A stretch of DNA of 64,000 bases, taken from the NCBI RefSeq assembly GCF_033473495.1, contig NC_088942.1:1-64000 (forward strand), read 5' to 3'. Position numbers and translations under genes: made by a program. Origin of the DNA: Cercospora beticola. Its lineage: Eukaryota > Ascomycota > Dothideomycetes > Mycosphaerellales > Mycosphaerellaceae. Shown in pieces: positions 19,528 to 31,379 of this stretch. The notes beneath the pieces are model-generated. The model was not told the DNA's origin. It saw only the letters and a list, made by a program, of their open reading frames with translations, and searched no databases. Position 1 is the first letter of the stretch, and every line of letters starts with the position of its first letter.

Positions 19528-20614
19528 CTAGTCTGGCATCTCCTCTCCCATTCGTCGAACCGATTCCGGTGTACGCTCATAATACCACACTGCATTTTCA
19601 GCCTTCGCACAGCTAGTATTGCGGAATTGCTCAGTAGGCAACCAATCTCCATCCTGTGGCCTTCCATTCAAATAAAAGTAAAACCATACTTCATCAAGCA
19701 CCGTACGGCCGCTATCGTTCGATCCGGTCCCAGCCTCAGTTTCGTTAAATCTTGGCCCACTGCAACCGAGGAAAGGAGTCCCGCTGTACTGTGCACGCAG
19801 CGAATCTTCAAGGTCGCCAATTGTATACTGAGTCTCGTTCGAAGGCACAATCCCATCTTGTGCAAGCCATGACCACACTGGAAGACGTCGGTCGAAACGA
19901 ACAGTGTCCTCAAAGTACTCGATGTAGTCCTCGTGACCGGTATAATTTGGTCCATAGCACTGCGGATCATAAACAGAGAAGCACGTCGCATGCTTTGAGT
20001 GTTCATGAGTGTGGAGGATCCAGCTATCCTGACCTCTGCCGACCATATAGGTGTTCAAATACTCCAAAAGGTCCAGACGTCCAGTCGCTTCGAACGGCGT
20101 GAGATATGGCTCGCCCGTGTAAGGAGGAATTGACTCTCCATCTGGTTGGCCAGTTGTGGTATTAGGGCCTGGGAGGGGATCGGTCTGTCTGTTAGCGATG
20201 TCACAATATTCTGGATATGAGCCATCACACTTTCACCATGTATCAGCGCACTGTCAAAATCGCATATACTTTCAAACTCACATAATCGATCCAAAGCCCA
20301 TGGATCGTCCAACGGTTCCGCGGAAGCGATTGTCCCACCTCTTCTCGTCCAGTATGTGTCATCCAGTAATACGTCTGCAAGAACAGCCCACCATTCATTT
20401 CTGTGCAGCAAGTATCAACATTCGAGATGTTGGCGGCTTTGGAGCATGTAAGAAAAGGCGTTTTCATAACACATGTATGGTTCTGGTTTGACTTTTCGAA
20501 CAGTGGCGACTGTCGATGAGGAGAAGCATCTTCCCAGAACGACCCATTGCCTGTCGTATTCTGGCCCCGCGCGCTCGCGAGAAGTACACTTGCGATAATA
20601 CTAAGGTACCTCAT
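19528..20614 (-). CDS. Secreted ribonuclease T2
   Basis: Two exons: 20614-20282 and 20229-19528, 344 residues. The donor GTGAGT at 20281 and acceptor AAAG before TGT at 20229 give a phase-0 join into CDGSYPEYCDIANRQ. A signal peptide (MRYLSIIASVLLASARG) leads. The two catalytic segments of RNase T2 are present: WTIHGLW (CAS I, His) and HEHSKHATC (CAS II, the family's HE-x-x-KH-x-TC). Multiple Cys (TCCTEMNGG and others) fit the disulfide pattern. The enzyme cleaves single-stranded RNA extracellularly or in the vacuole. Length is within the fungal T2 range with a C-terminal extension. Confidence 0.9.
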
Positions 20615-21211
20615 GTTTGACGAGATGGAAGTCTAGCCGTGACATGTGAAGCGCGGACGAAGCTGCTTATACAGCCGCTCTCGCCCCGGAGTGATCATCA
20701 CCAACCACAAGATCGAAGCTTGTTTCCCGACATGTGGTCAACGCCTTACTGCATCAGGCAGGTCCGGCCAGGATCTGAAGGGTTTGCTAAGTCCAGTGCT
20801 TGGCAGAATACTGGGCAAGTGCTCTTGGCTCCAGGCTTGTCTGACACGTGGGCGAAGATCGATGTCCGAGAGGCTCAACACAATTCGCTGATAGTTCTAG
20901 AAGAGGTAGACACCCGAGACGCCGTTTCGTCAATGCCTTGACACTGCCACTCTTGTTCGTGCTGTAGATTGTCAACAAGTATAGGAAGTAGTATGGAGTG
21001 TGAGATGTATGGCGCAATTCTTGGTCTCATAACGTCTCTTCTCAAGAGTCGAAGTAATTACGATTAATGATCTCGCCAAATCAAACATTAGTACACGAGG
21101 AACAAAGCCTTCGTATCGATATTATCTTTCCCCCCTGGTCTTAGATCTCTGTCATGTGCACGGCCACTGTCCTACCCCCGAACGACGGTACACCTGCTCC
21201 ATCTGTGCTAA
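20615..21211. other. Intergenic, nothing recognised
   Basis: Upstream flank of the RNase T2 gene and 3' flank of the next minus-strand gene. No supported coding feature. Confidence 0.4.
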
Positions 21212-23228
21212 TTAGTACCACTGAGGATACCACGGATCTGTCAGATCGAAAATGACGACGGAATGTGGCTTGGCACCGCCATAAGTGTCTGCGAAAATGC
21301 TTGCGAAGTCAATGCTTCGGCCGAAGGAGAGTGCTCCGTTCGGGAGAATGTCGATGTACAGAATTCTATAGTCGGCAGGAGTGTTGACGACTCCTGGAAA
21401 GGATGAGTGTCAGCACTTATTACGGCAAAGAATGTATTTGGCTCTCATTGTACTCACCTATTGGCCCTGTCTGCACAAAGTAGTCGCAGACGACGAGATT
21501 CCTCTGATCAGGCGTCAATTTGAGATAGTGGGCTCCAACGACAGGTTGAATCTCGTATGGGTTATCGAGTCGAATGGGGTTTCGCAGATCGGTTATGTCT
21601 AGGGCAGCAATATGGTTACCAGTCGTGAATGTAACTAGCAGAAAGTGTCAGCGTCAGAAGGAAGGTTAAAAGACTGCCAGAGGATTCACAGTATGCGAAA
21701 CGACCATTCTTGCTGATCGTGCTGAAGACGGCGACGGTGTCACGATACTCGAACTGGTAAAATAGCTCCGCTACACCAGGCTTGCCATACTCGTCCAATC
21801 GGTAGGGATAAATGATCCAAACCTGACCGGGATGCACGGCGGTGCACAGAGCCGCTCCTTCGGGATTGCCGGGAATCTGACATAGTGTCAGGATTTGTTA
21901 ACGGTATAGTGAAGAGGCGACATACAAATTTGACATCCTGTATACCACCACCATCGCTGTCACAAGCAGTTAGTCTGCGATTCGGCAGAAGTCTTCTCCT
22001 CACAGTTGTTGCACCTACAGAATATTGATTGTGTTTATGATGGTGCGCGTTGCGAGGTCCCAAAGCCGAAGGGTCGAAGCCCTCTGTACTCCGTCGATGG
22101 TCGTGGAGACCGGCTTTAGCACAGTCAATGGCACCACAAAATCCCTGCGACTCGTCAGTACAAGTTCGTTGCAGTGCTTAAATTGGCAGCAAATACGATG
22201 TCAGAATAAGGCCTCTGTCAAAGTCGATGCTAAGTCCATGAGGCGAGAACTGTTGGCCGAGGATGTTCAACGTGCCATCGAGGTCTTCAGGCCATTGATG
22301 TATGATTTCGTATTCTGGACTGGTTTCAACCAGACGTCCTCAATGCGCATTAGCTGGAACACGCGAGGCCATTCACCACTGCATTTTACCAGGAGAGGTG
22401 CCCAGCAGCGAGTCCATGTAGGTGAAAAAGAAGCCACCTCCAGGTTTCGCGACGACTTCATCTGCAATGGAAGCGGAAGTCGCTCGGTCGGATTTCCAGT
22501 ACCTATTAGATGACGCAGACTGTCAGCAAACCTTTCGTTCACGATGAACTCTTACTTGAAGAGCTTACCGCGGGTTGTATACATCCGAAGTGTCGATGTA
22601 GATGCCTGTGTCCTGGGTCTTCAGCAGGGAGAGCAGACATCCGCCCCAAAACACCTGCCCGTCCAAAGAAACCGCTTCGAACGAGTCAGTAGCTGCGTCA
22701 AATTATCATGTGATTGGCTGCCCATCTTACCTGAATGATGTGGACTGCACCCGGAGAGGCCAATCTCGACGACCCGCAGCAATGTGCCGAAGGTATCGTC
22801 GTCCAGACTGAACGTTGCCTATGAAACGGTCAATCCAGCTTCTCCACAAGACAAGTGCCCCTCTGTCCACTAACGAGGAAGTCTGAATGCACATTGTCGC
22901 CCGCGGCGGTCCAGAAGTAGCCAATTTTTTGCGGACGAATATCACTGCCAAAATACCCGGGCGTGGTCAAGGGAGGTGTGGGCAGCTGCAGGATGGGCAG
23001 TGGAGGTGCTGCAGCATAAATGGGGTCTAGCAGTTCCAGTTTGGGAAGCAGTGGTGGGAGTGATAGGGACTCCTGCAAACCACGTGGTACCAACGGTGAG
23101 AAAGCATTCTCTCGTTTCGTGTGCTCCAGTAATGCTGCGGCTACTACAGGCGTCTGATCGATATGAGGAAGAGCAAATGTAAGTCGTACGCATGCCGCGA
23201 GGGCAGAGAGTGTCGTAGCCAGAACCAT
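21212..23228 (-). CDS. Selenium-binding-protein (SBP56)-like beta-propeller, secreted form
   Basis: Ten exons, all joins in frame: 23228-22875, 22818-22731, 22674-22569, 22502-22390, 22338-22197, 22144-22019, 21956-21926, 21876-21690, 21634-21458 and 21393-21212; 501 residues. Start chosen at 23228 because it opens a signal peptide (MVLATTLSALAACVRLTFA); a Met at 23339 would add 37 residues. The core has features resembling the SBP56/methanethiol oxidase family: FSPHGLSIDF, LRLWDLATRTI, GGGIQDVKF, an ALDITDL-NP blade, GAHYLKLTPDQ and a C-terminal GAKPHSVV with conserved His. SBP56 proteins bind metal and oxidise methanethiol, usually in the cytosol, so a secretion signal is notable. Family call from motifs only. 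Confidence 0.65.
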
Positions 23229-23339
23229 TCCGATCAACGAGCGCGGGCGGCTTACGCCAACAAACAGAGAGCGAGAATGAGAAAGAATGCGCAGTTTTCG
23301 TCGGCTTTGCGGACCAGGGTTGTGCGTACTTGAGGTCAA

Positions 23340-24558
23340 CTGTGAAGTTGCGCTCTCATCGTCCCTGTTCGAACAGCTTCACCATGTCTGTCTACTTCAT
23401 GACGCCCCAAATTGCGAATATGGCGTGTGATGGTTCGATCTTCCTCCCCAGAGCCATAGTAGCAGCATCAGTCCTATCCTCGCCTGCATTCGTTGCCAGG
23501 ATCTCGAATTCGATAAGTGACTTGGTTGCTGTCACGCAGCCTCGGAGCTGCGATCGAAATAAACAGCGCTACCCCGGACTGTCGTGTTCATACGGTGCCG
23601 AGACAATGCACCACCAGAAGCTCGATGGAGAGGCTGTATATTGCCCAAAAGAGAAGAGTTCTGCTAGGGTTGTGCTCACGCGACGTCTGTGCAGGATTGC
23701 ACCATCAACAAGCTTTCGACGTTGTCCGGCTTTATTTCGACGTACCCGAATGGCATCTCAGCGGACCTCGAGGTCGTCTAGATACTTTCGTGGTCTGCAA
23801 TGCTCCAAGTGAGCGTCGTCAATAGCAAATTGTTGATTTACAGGGAGGGTCCCTCTTGGAAATCATGGAAATTCAGCGCATCATGCTCGAAGGTCTCTCC
23901 AGATGCAGAAACCTCACACGTCGAAGATGCTTAACTGCACGGAAGATCCAGATCCTATTTGGATGTTCTACACACTGGAAGGAAGGGCGTGACCGGCATG
24001 GGTGCCAAAACGCCATCCCTATGGATCATTCATCATCTCGCGAAACGCACAAGAGAGTTGAGCATCCCAGCAGAATAGCCGCCAAGCGATAGAGTGGACC
24101 AACTGCGTCTCCAGAGGAACAACTCTGAGTTCGACAAATTTTGAGAAACTCGAGATCGCGTTTGGTGCCCTTGCTCCTTATTTGTTTGAGCGAGGGCTTT
24201 AAGGCCGCTGACTAACGACCTTGCCATATGAGGTACTTGAAGATCGCTTGCAGAAGAGTTCAGCCATTGGCCACCTGTCCAAGAATGCCATGTACAGAAA
24301 CGCTGTACGGTTGACACCCAAAGTGGAAGCCTGAAAGCAGTGGTATTGAAGTCTCATGGACCAGGCCCCTGAAGCTTCACCTATCCATGGTCCAGCCCTT
24401 GGAAGAGTATGGTCTAATCTCCCATTTGAAGTCGTGCGCAGCGAGGTCCAGGAATCAAGCCAATCCGATCAACAATAAAGTACGTGCCTGTGGTTGACGA
24501 GAGGTTTTGGGGTGTAGCTGTGTCTCGCTAGCTTGCCCACCTCCGAGCGTCCGTCAGC
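23340..24558. other. Divergent intergenic region, no gene supported
   Basis: Lies between the 5' ends of two divergent genes. Short ORFs up to 160 codons overlap in several frames without domain, signal peptide or splice support. It probably holds both promoters. Confidence 0.4.
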
Positions 24559-26450
24559 ATGATATCTCTTTCACTTTTCACGAGTGCTGCAGCGCTTCTG
24601 GCGTGTAATGCCGAAGCGAGACCGTTCTTTTCGGAAGCAGGCACTCAAGGCAGTCCGCAGCCTCAGGTGCTCAAGAACGCTTTCAATTACAAGCGCGGCC
24701 TTCCATCAACCTTGAGCTCAAAGCATCTGCGGCCAGTGCTTGAGCCAAGAGCTGAGCCAGAGCAGATCATATCTTCGAACGGGCCCAATGTCAATGTTCC
24801 AGGCTACTCATCGGACGAGTTCGCAAAAGGACAGCCGATCAGTTCCAAGACTGGGAAAGGAGCTCCACTGCTTGGTACGTTCCCGTTCGTACGGGATTCC
24901 TACTGCGCCTTGCTGACAGTGCCGACAGGAGGAACGAATAACATCATCGATGTTCAGAACCCAAGCAACCTGGGACAAGAGCCAACTGATCATGGTGTCG
25001 TGGTCAACTTGAAGTGGCGCTTCTCAGGCTCAAAGACAAACCTGTACAAGGGCGGCTGGGCTCGTGAGCAAGTGATCACAGACCTTCCGGCGAGTCAGGA
25101 TATCTCGGCCGCTCAACAACATCTGAAGAAGGGTGCTTTCCGAGAGTTGCACTGGCACAAAGTCGTGAGTACGGACAGTCCTCAAACAGAGATATGCTTA
25201 GCTGACTGTGCCAGTCTGAGTGGGCCTTCGTTTACGCTGGGCGGGTCGCCATATCGGCCGTAAATGAGCATGGTGAAAACCAATATGACATTTTGGGGCC
25301 AGGTGACATTTGGTTTTTTCCAAAGGGCGTGACACACGGAGTCCAAGGCCTTGACGCTGAGAATGAGGTATGTAGAAGGTCTCGAGCACAGCAAAGCATG
25401 CTCGGGGACTGACTGGGTGTGCAGCTTTTGCTCGTCTTCGACGACGGTGATTTTGACGCCACAGGTGTGACTTTCAACGTTGATGACTGGATTGCGCACA
25501 CTCCAAAGGATATTCTGGCAAAGAACTTCGGTGAGAAGCAGAGATCCATGCCGCTGTGATCGCACCACTGATCTCCGTGAAGGTGTGAGCGCTTCCCTCT
25601 TCGATCACGTTCCGACTGGAAATCCCAAAATACTGCCTGGCGAGTATCCCGCCGATGATCAAACAGTGGAGCATCCGTACGGGGACTTAAGCTCTTCCAT
25701 CAACACGAGTTACGTGATTCGATCCAAGGTGCGTACGAGTGACATTACACAAGGTCAAACATTCTAACCTCATAGACAGGATGTCGCACCGAAGGTTGCG
25801 CCAGGTGGAGGAGGCACTATCCAAGTGTTTGACTCCAGAAACTTCCCCATTTCCACAACGATTGCATCGTCAGTGGTGACCATCAAGCCTGGAGGTCTTC
25901 GTGAGCTGCACTGGCATCCCACGGTGAGCCAATCGCACCAGAAGTTAGGGACGCCCTCGCTGACATCTAGCAGGTGCAGGAGTGGGTGTATTTCGCCCAA
26001 GGCCAAGCGCGTGCAACGGTGTTCATGGGTATGGTCCACATGTGCAGGCTGAAGGTGATGCTAACTGTCCGATTTTTGCACCTCAGGCAACGAAGCTGCT
26101 CGAACATTCGACTTTGCTGCTGGTGATACCGCAGTCTTCCCAGACAACTCAGGTAAACATGGGTTCCAGGTGTGACTCGGCTCCCAGGCTGACTCGAAAC
26201 AGGCCATTATGTTGAGAATACTTCGCCGAACGAAGATCTGGTGTGGATCGAGATCTTCAAAGCCGACAGAGTAGCTGACATTTCGCTAACTCAATGGTGA
26301 TATACAATGAAATGCGACGACTGATGCGTGGCGGTGCTAATCTTGTCCAGGCTTGCATTGACACCAGCTCAATATGTCGCTGAAGCGCTTAATGTCTCGC
26401 TCGAGTTTGTGCATCAGCTGAAGAAGGAGAAGCAGTTGATCATTGCTTAA
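24559..26450 (+). CDS. Oxalate decarboxylase, bicupin, secreted
   Basis: Ten exons: 24559-24874, 24929-25164, 25215-25367, 25425-25530, 25583-25728, 25780-25923, 25974-26028, 26087-26152, 26203-26296 and 26351-26450; 471 residues. Introns are 50-58 nt; the first is a multiple of three and is hidden in the open frame. A signal peptide (MISLSLFTSAAALLACNAEA) is followed by two cupin domains, each with the Mn-binding set: RELHWHKVSEW then a later THGVQG His, and RELHWHPTVQEW then a later GHYVEN His. The reaction is oxalate to formate plus CO2. Fungi use it to manage oxalate acid stress outside the cell or in the wall. No lesions seen. Confidence 0.92.
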
Positions 26451-27421
26451 GTATCCATCGGGGCAGCGCATGCTTGACACAATGGCTTGGCGCGTTGATC
26501 TTTTGGCCAGGCGGAATGTAATGGGGTGTAGTTCTCTTCAGATTAGCCGTTTGCTGCCTCGACTCTCGTGTAGTCGCTTTAATTCAACCGCCTGGCAGGT
26601 GATCACCAAAATGCCAAGTCTCCAGCATTCCTAAAAGCTTCGCAGGCTTCGTGCTTGTTCTCTGATGCCATTCATCGCAAGTTTGAACGTCTTGTCAATC
26701 CACCGCGGGTGCTTGTTCTGAGTCTCATAGCCGTGTCGTCGCCTGCAGGCCGATGCATCACTGCAGCACAGACTGGTTGCCAATGCCATAACGAAACACT
26801 GCCCGCCACGATGAAGGCGTTGCTGGAAACCCGACAGATGGTGTATTTCCATACGGATGAAACGGACACTTTCGAGGAGGTGGAGTTGGAGATGCTTGGC
26901 ATTGTTGGCCCAAACTTCGGGTCGGATCGGAAAGCTCAACCTCGTTTCATCCACCACCTTCCGTCCAGCATCTTCCATCTTCATCGTGCAACATCTCGCG
27001 GCACTGAGAACCGCTTGCAGACCTCACTTGGTTGTCGGACAATTTATCGGCCCATCTTCGACATTATCAGTGTTCCACCGCCTTGATGGCCACGACATGC
27101 CCCCCGCATCTCGTGTCAATGGCACCCGCCATGCATATTCTTCCGGCGGCAGACAATTTGGACATCTGAGCGGGTTGGAGCACGACACAAGTCCTATGCC
27201 ACAGTCTGTTGGTCAGAAGAGCGAGTTCTAGGGAAGCATGACGCTCGATTGACGACGGAGTAGCATTGGTTTGCCACGCCATGCCCTCCCGCGGAAGAAA
27301 GCAGAATACACGGCAAAACGCGTGAATGTAGCCTCTATTCTTCCACCACCCAACTCAGGCATTGATCTACACTGATATTTGTCGCCCCGCATCGGAGCGA
27401 GGACGACAAATGCTGCTGAAG
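26451..27421. other. Intergenic, nothing recognised
   Basis: About 1 kb with overlapping short ORFs on both strands and no supported gene. Holds the promoter of the following gene. Confidence 0.4.
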
Positions 27422-27428
27422 TATATAG
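27422..27428 (+). promoter_or_regulatory. TATA-like element of glycosidase gene
   Basis: TATATAG lies about 80 bases before the ATG at 27502. Confidence 0.35.
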
Positions 27429-27501
27429 ATATCCACAGCACGAAAAGACCTTGAAAATGCACTGCTCAGGCTGAGACAACACATTCGAGGTGCAAGCTAC
27501 G

Positions 27502-30134
27502 ATGCAGCTTCGGGGAGTCTTTTGTTCAGGAGCACTGCTGCTTCTGCAAGCTGTAGCTATCAAGTTACCTTCGGAGTATGACACGATATGGACCAGCCAG
27601 AGCTTGAACTCCTCGGGATCGATGCCAGTGGGCGGCGGCGATGTCGGTCTCAATGTCTGGGTTCAAGACAACAACCTTCTGTTCTACATCGCCCAAAGCG
27701 GCGCTTTCGATGAGAACAATTCGCTTCTGAAGTTGGGCAGAGTCAACATTACGATGAACCCGAATCCATTTGCCTCCAATCGGAGATCCTCTTTCCGACA
27801 GCGTCTGAATATCAATGATGGCTACATCACGATTTCTGGTGGCCTCGGGACAGAGCTAAAGATCTGGGTCGATATGGACACTTCTGACATCCACGTGTCG
27901 TCGAGGAGCAGGGTTCCGATCAGATACACTGCCTCGCTTGAGTCATGGCGAACAGAAGGTTATCAAATGGTTCCTCCCGAGCAACGTAAGCTACACCATT
28001 GATCGCCACGAGTGCTCGCCTCCATGCTGAAATCTTCAGAGCAAACATCGTGGGGAGTGAGCGCAGTGCCACAGCTTCCTGTGCCATACCAACGCCCAGA
28101 TACTGTTGGCTTCACGGATAGTGGAGTGCTGAGCTATCACCACAACGATGACTTGCCACTCTGGGATGCTCAAGTGGCCGAACAAGATATTCAAGATCCA
28201 GAAAGTTTTTTTAACCCCATGAGAAACAACACCGTACGTCTTTCAGTTCTGCCGGAGTGCGCATTGCTGCAACTACTGACTACCCCAGTTTGGTCTCTTC
28301 ATGTATTCGCCAGACCTAAAGCGGACTCTGATGACCAGCGGCACATACATCAATACCAGCTACACAGGTTTTCAGCTGGCGTCAACTAAGGCATCTTCAA
28401 GGTTCTCCCTAATCATTGGGACTGATCAGCAGCAGACTACCGACGTCAACGCTTGGAAACAAGCATTGATCGCAAAGACCAAGGCCGGCTTGTCGAAAAA
28501 TCAGGCCAGCACCATTGCCTGGTGGAACGCGTACTGGGACCGGTCACACATCATCATCAATCCTGCCGCAGGTAACTCAGATCCAGGCTTTCAAGTCGGC
28601 AAAAATTACCAGTACTTCCGATACATGATGGCGTGCAATGCCAAGGGCCAGTATCCGACGAGGTTCAACGGAGGGCTTTTCACATTTGATCCGGTGCTGA
28701 CAGATCCGGAAGTTCCATTCACGCCCGATTGGAGACGATGGTCCGGAGGAACATTTACAGCTCAGAATCAGAGGCTTCTGTATTGGCCTTTGTTGAAGAC
28801 TGGCGACTTGGACATCCTCACTCAGGGCATCGACTTCTACGGAAATACATCTCCGAACCATCGCAAACTGGGCCAGCAGTACTTCGGCCTGGATGTCGCA
28901 CTGACAAGTGAGCAGTTGGACAATACTGGGCTGCCAAACATCTATGAATACAATGCGAGAGCTTTCGGCGATGATTCGGAGGAACGCACAGATCTCTATC
29001 CGCCTGGTATTGACTTCAACGATTGGCTGAGCTGGCAGCAAGACACAGCGAATGAGTTTGCGGACATGGCGATCATGGCTCGCTCCGTCTACGGCGAAGA
29101 TGTCTCCAAATGGGTGTCGTTCGTCGAATATCAACTCGCGTGGTTCGACGAATTCTATCGGCAGCGCAACGGCCTGAACTCGTCCGGAGAGCTCATCATA
29201 TACCCTGCATCAGGTGCTGAGACTTACAAGCTTGCACTCAATCCATCCTCAACTGTATCTGGCCTTGTCAGAGTCATTACCGATCTTCTGGACAGCGATG
29301 TCTCTTTGGTCAAGGGCAACACGACGTACTACGAGCAATACCGTGCGCGAGTACCCAAGACGCCGCTGCACCAATGTCCTGGTGCGACAGGTGGGTTACT
29401 CACGAGGTGCTATCTTTGACTGAGCCAATGCTAATCAGAACTCCCAGAACTTACATGCATCTCGCCCGCAACGAACTACTCTTTCGCGCAGAACACGGAA
29501 CCTTCGGCAATGTATGCCGTCTTCCGTAAGCCTATACTGACCTAACCCATGTTCAGGATTGTTGCTGATGCAGATGCAGCTTGGAGCGAATATGGTCTTG
29601 GACAACCTACAAATCTGAGCTTCGCCATCCACACCTACTTCAATGACAGTCAGGCAGCCACTTATCGCGGCAATACGTAAGCTGTTGAGCCCTTCTCTCG
29701 TTGTTACACATCACTGATGATTGACCCGCAGCGGCTGGCGACAAGACCAGATCTGGTTTGCACGAATGGGACTCACCGACCTGGCAACAGAATACATCAC
29801 AGATCGCCTCTCTGACAGCACACGATACAGGTTCTCGGCTTTCAAAGGTCCCAACTACGACTGGTCGCCCGACATCAATCACTATGGATCTGCTGCAATC
29901 GGCTTGCAAGAGATGGTGATGCAGACTTTCGCACTGAACAATACGCAAATTCGACTTCTTGGTGCTTGGCCAGCAGACTGGTCTGGTTCTTTTAAGCTTA
30001 CGGCTCCTCAGCAGACCGTGGTCCAAGGCAAGATCTCAAATTCCGAAGTCGAGAATCTGGTCGTCACCCCTTCCAGCAGGTTACAAGATGTTGTATATGG
30101 CCTGGAGAAGAGTCAACACCCGAGTTTTGACTAG
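27502..30134 (+). CDS. DUF5703-type six-hairpin glycosidase-like protein, secreted
   Basis: Six exons: 27502-27985, 28040-28233, 28289-29390, 29439-29525, 29574-29676 and 29732-30134; 790 residues. Start at 27502 gives a signal peptide (MQLRGVFCSGALLLLQAVA); an in-frame Met at 27490 adds four residues. The N-terminal block IWTSQSLNSSGSMPVGGGDVGLNVWV is the hallmark of the DUF5703 N-terminal domain found with (alpha/alpha)6 six-hairpin glycosidases. The long third exon (NYQYFRYMMACNAKGQYPTRFNGG) fits that barrel. Substrate unknown; carbohydrate hydrolysis outside the cell is inferred. No break seen. Confidence 0.8.
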
Positions 30135-31379
30135 TCGATTCTGACGGACGCCACGCATATGCAACTTTTGTCAGACCAAGGACTGGTAGCATTCGCGGTA
30201 AACCTGGCATTGTGATGATTCACGACACGATATGAAGCGAAGGATTTCGGTTTTCACAAGTGTACACAGGAAAAGAGCCAATTTGCTGCACCTGTCAGCG
30301 ATCTATTCGCATATTCCCGGATATATGTAAACTGCACTTCCAGCAGCACATAGTCTTTCGTTCCTCAATTTGCCAGTCCGACTGATGGCCACAAAGCTGT
30401 CCTCGCCCTTGAGCCGACTGTCAAGACCGAAACACATGAGCGCATGAAACTCGGAACTAGAATTTTATCCTTGCTATCACCTTGGTCGGAGATCGCAGAA
30501 AGAGGTCCGATGATTGCTGACTACAAAGCACCAGCGCTCCACGCAAAGTCCTCCACAACGTGCGTAAATACCGTTCATTTGAAATTGTATTGCTACACTA
30601 TATGATTCTGACGAGAGGAGGCCCAGGCCGACTATCTTCATGCTCAGCATTGTAGATAAGTCTGACCTGCCTAGGAATCGCCATTTGAAATCATCTGTTG
30701 CGTCGTCACTAACCCAATATCTGCATAACATATCGACCAGATGACGCAACTTCGGCCCGTGGTGGAGCAGATCGGTACATGACCACCGATGCCTCTACGC
30801 GTCGAACAAGCTCTTTTCAGATCCTGGATTACAGCACTGCACTATCCAACATGGTCAGGCGCAGCATGTGGTCCTGCTCACCTCAGTTGTGGGCCCTGAA
30901 ACCAGCGGCTCGTCCTTCGCTGGAGCTTGGCCATGCTTCGAAAGCTTCTCACGGCCTCGTTCGGCCCCCGAGCACGAGCGATGCACAATTGCATACTCGT
31001 GGGTTCTCTCATATTGATGTTCTCACAGACCCAATGCTCTGGCTCCAAGGACCCTATGACGTTGCCTCTACGATCCCATGCATGCACATATGCACGCACA
31101 AGATATCTCCCACTGCTCAAGTCCACCGGTCTCCATAGCCTATATGTCCGACGCATTGCCACACAAGAGCTCTACCTCCAGCTCATCATTCCGCATTGAT
31201 GCCGACAGCATGTCGACGCAGCATATCGCGCAAACGCGTCATACCGGCCGAACATGGCTCGTTCATATAATACCCACGCTTTGTTAGAGAGTCATTAACA
31301 TTGACCATTTGCTTGCATTCTAATCCACGCTTCCTATTATTACTTGCAACTACACTTACTGATACAAAACTAACACAAG
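30135..31379. other. Intergenic, promoter of NRPS-like gene
   Basis: No supported coding feature. A CATATAAT element at about 31264 is about 115 bases before the ATG at 31380, in an otherwise A/C-rich leader. Confidence 0.4.

Noticed and set aside
8000..24000. Dikaritin/ustiloxin-type RiPP cluster around the repeat-peptide gene
   Set aside because: No DUF3328 (UstY-like), tyrosinase or peptidase genes seen nearby; the precursor stands alone.
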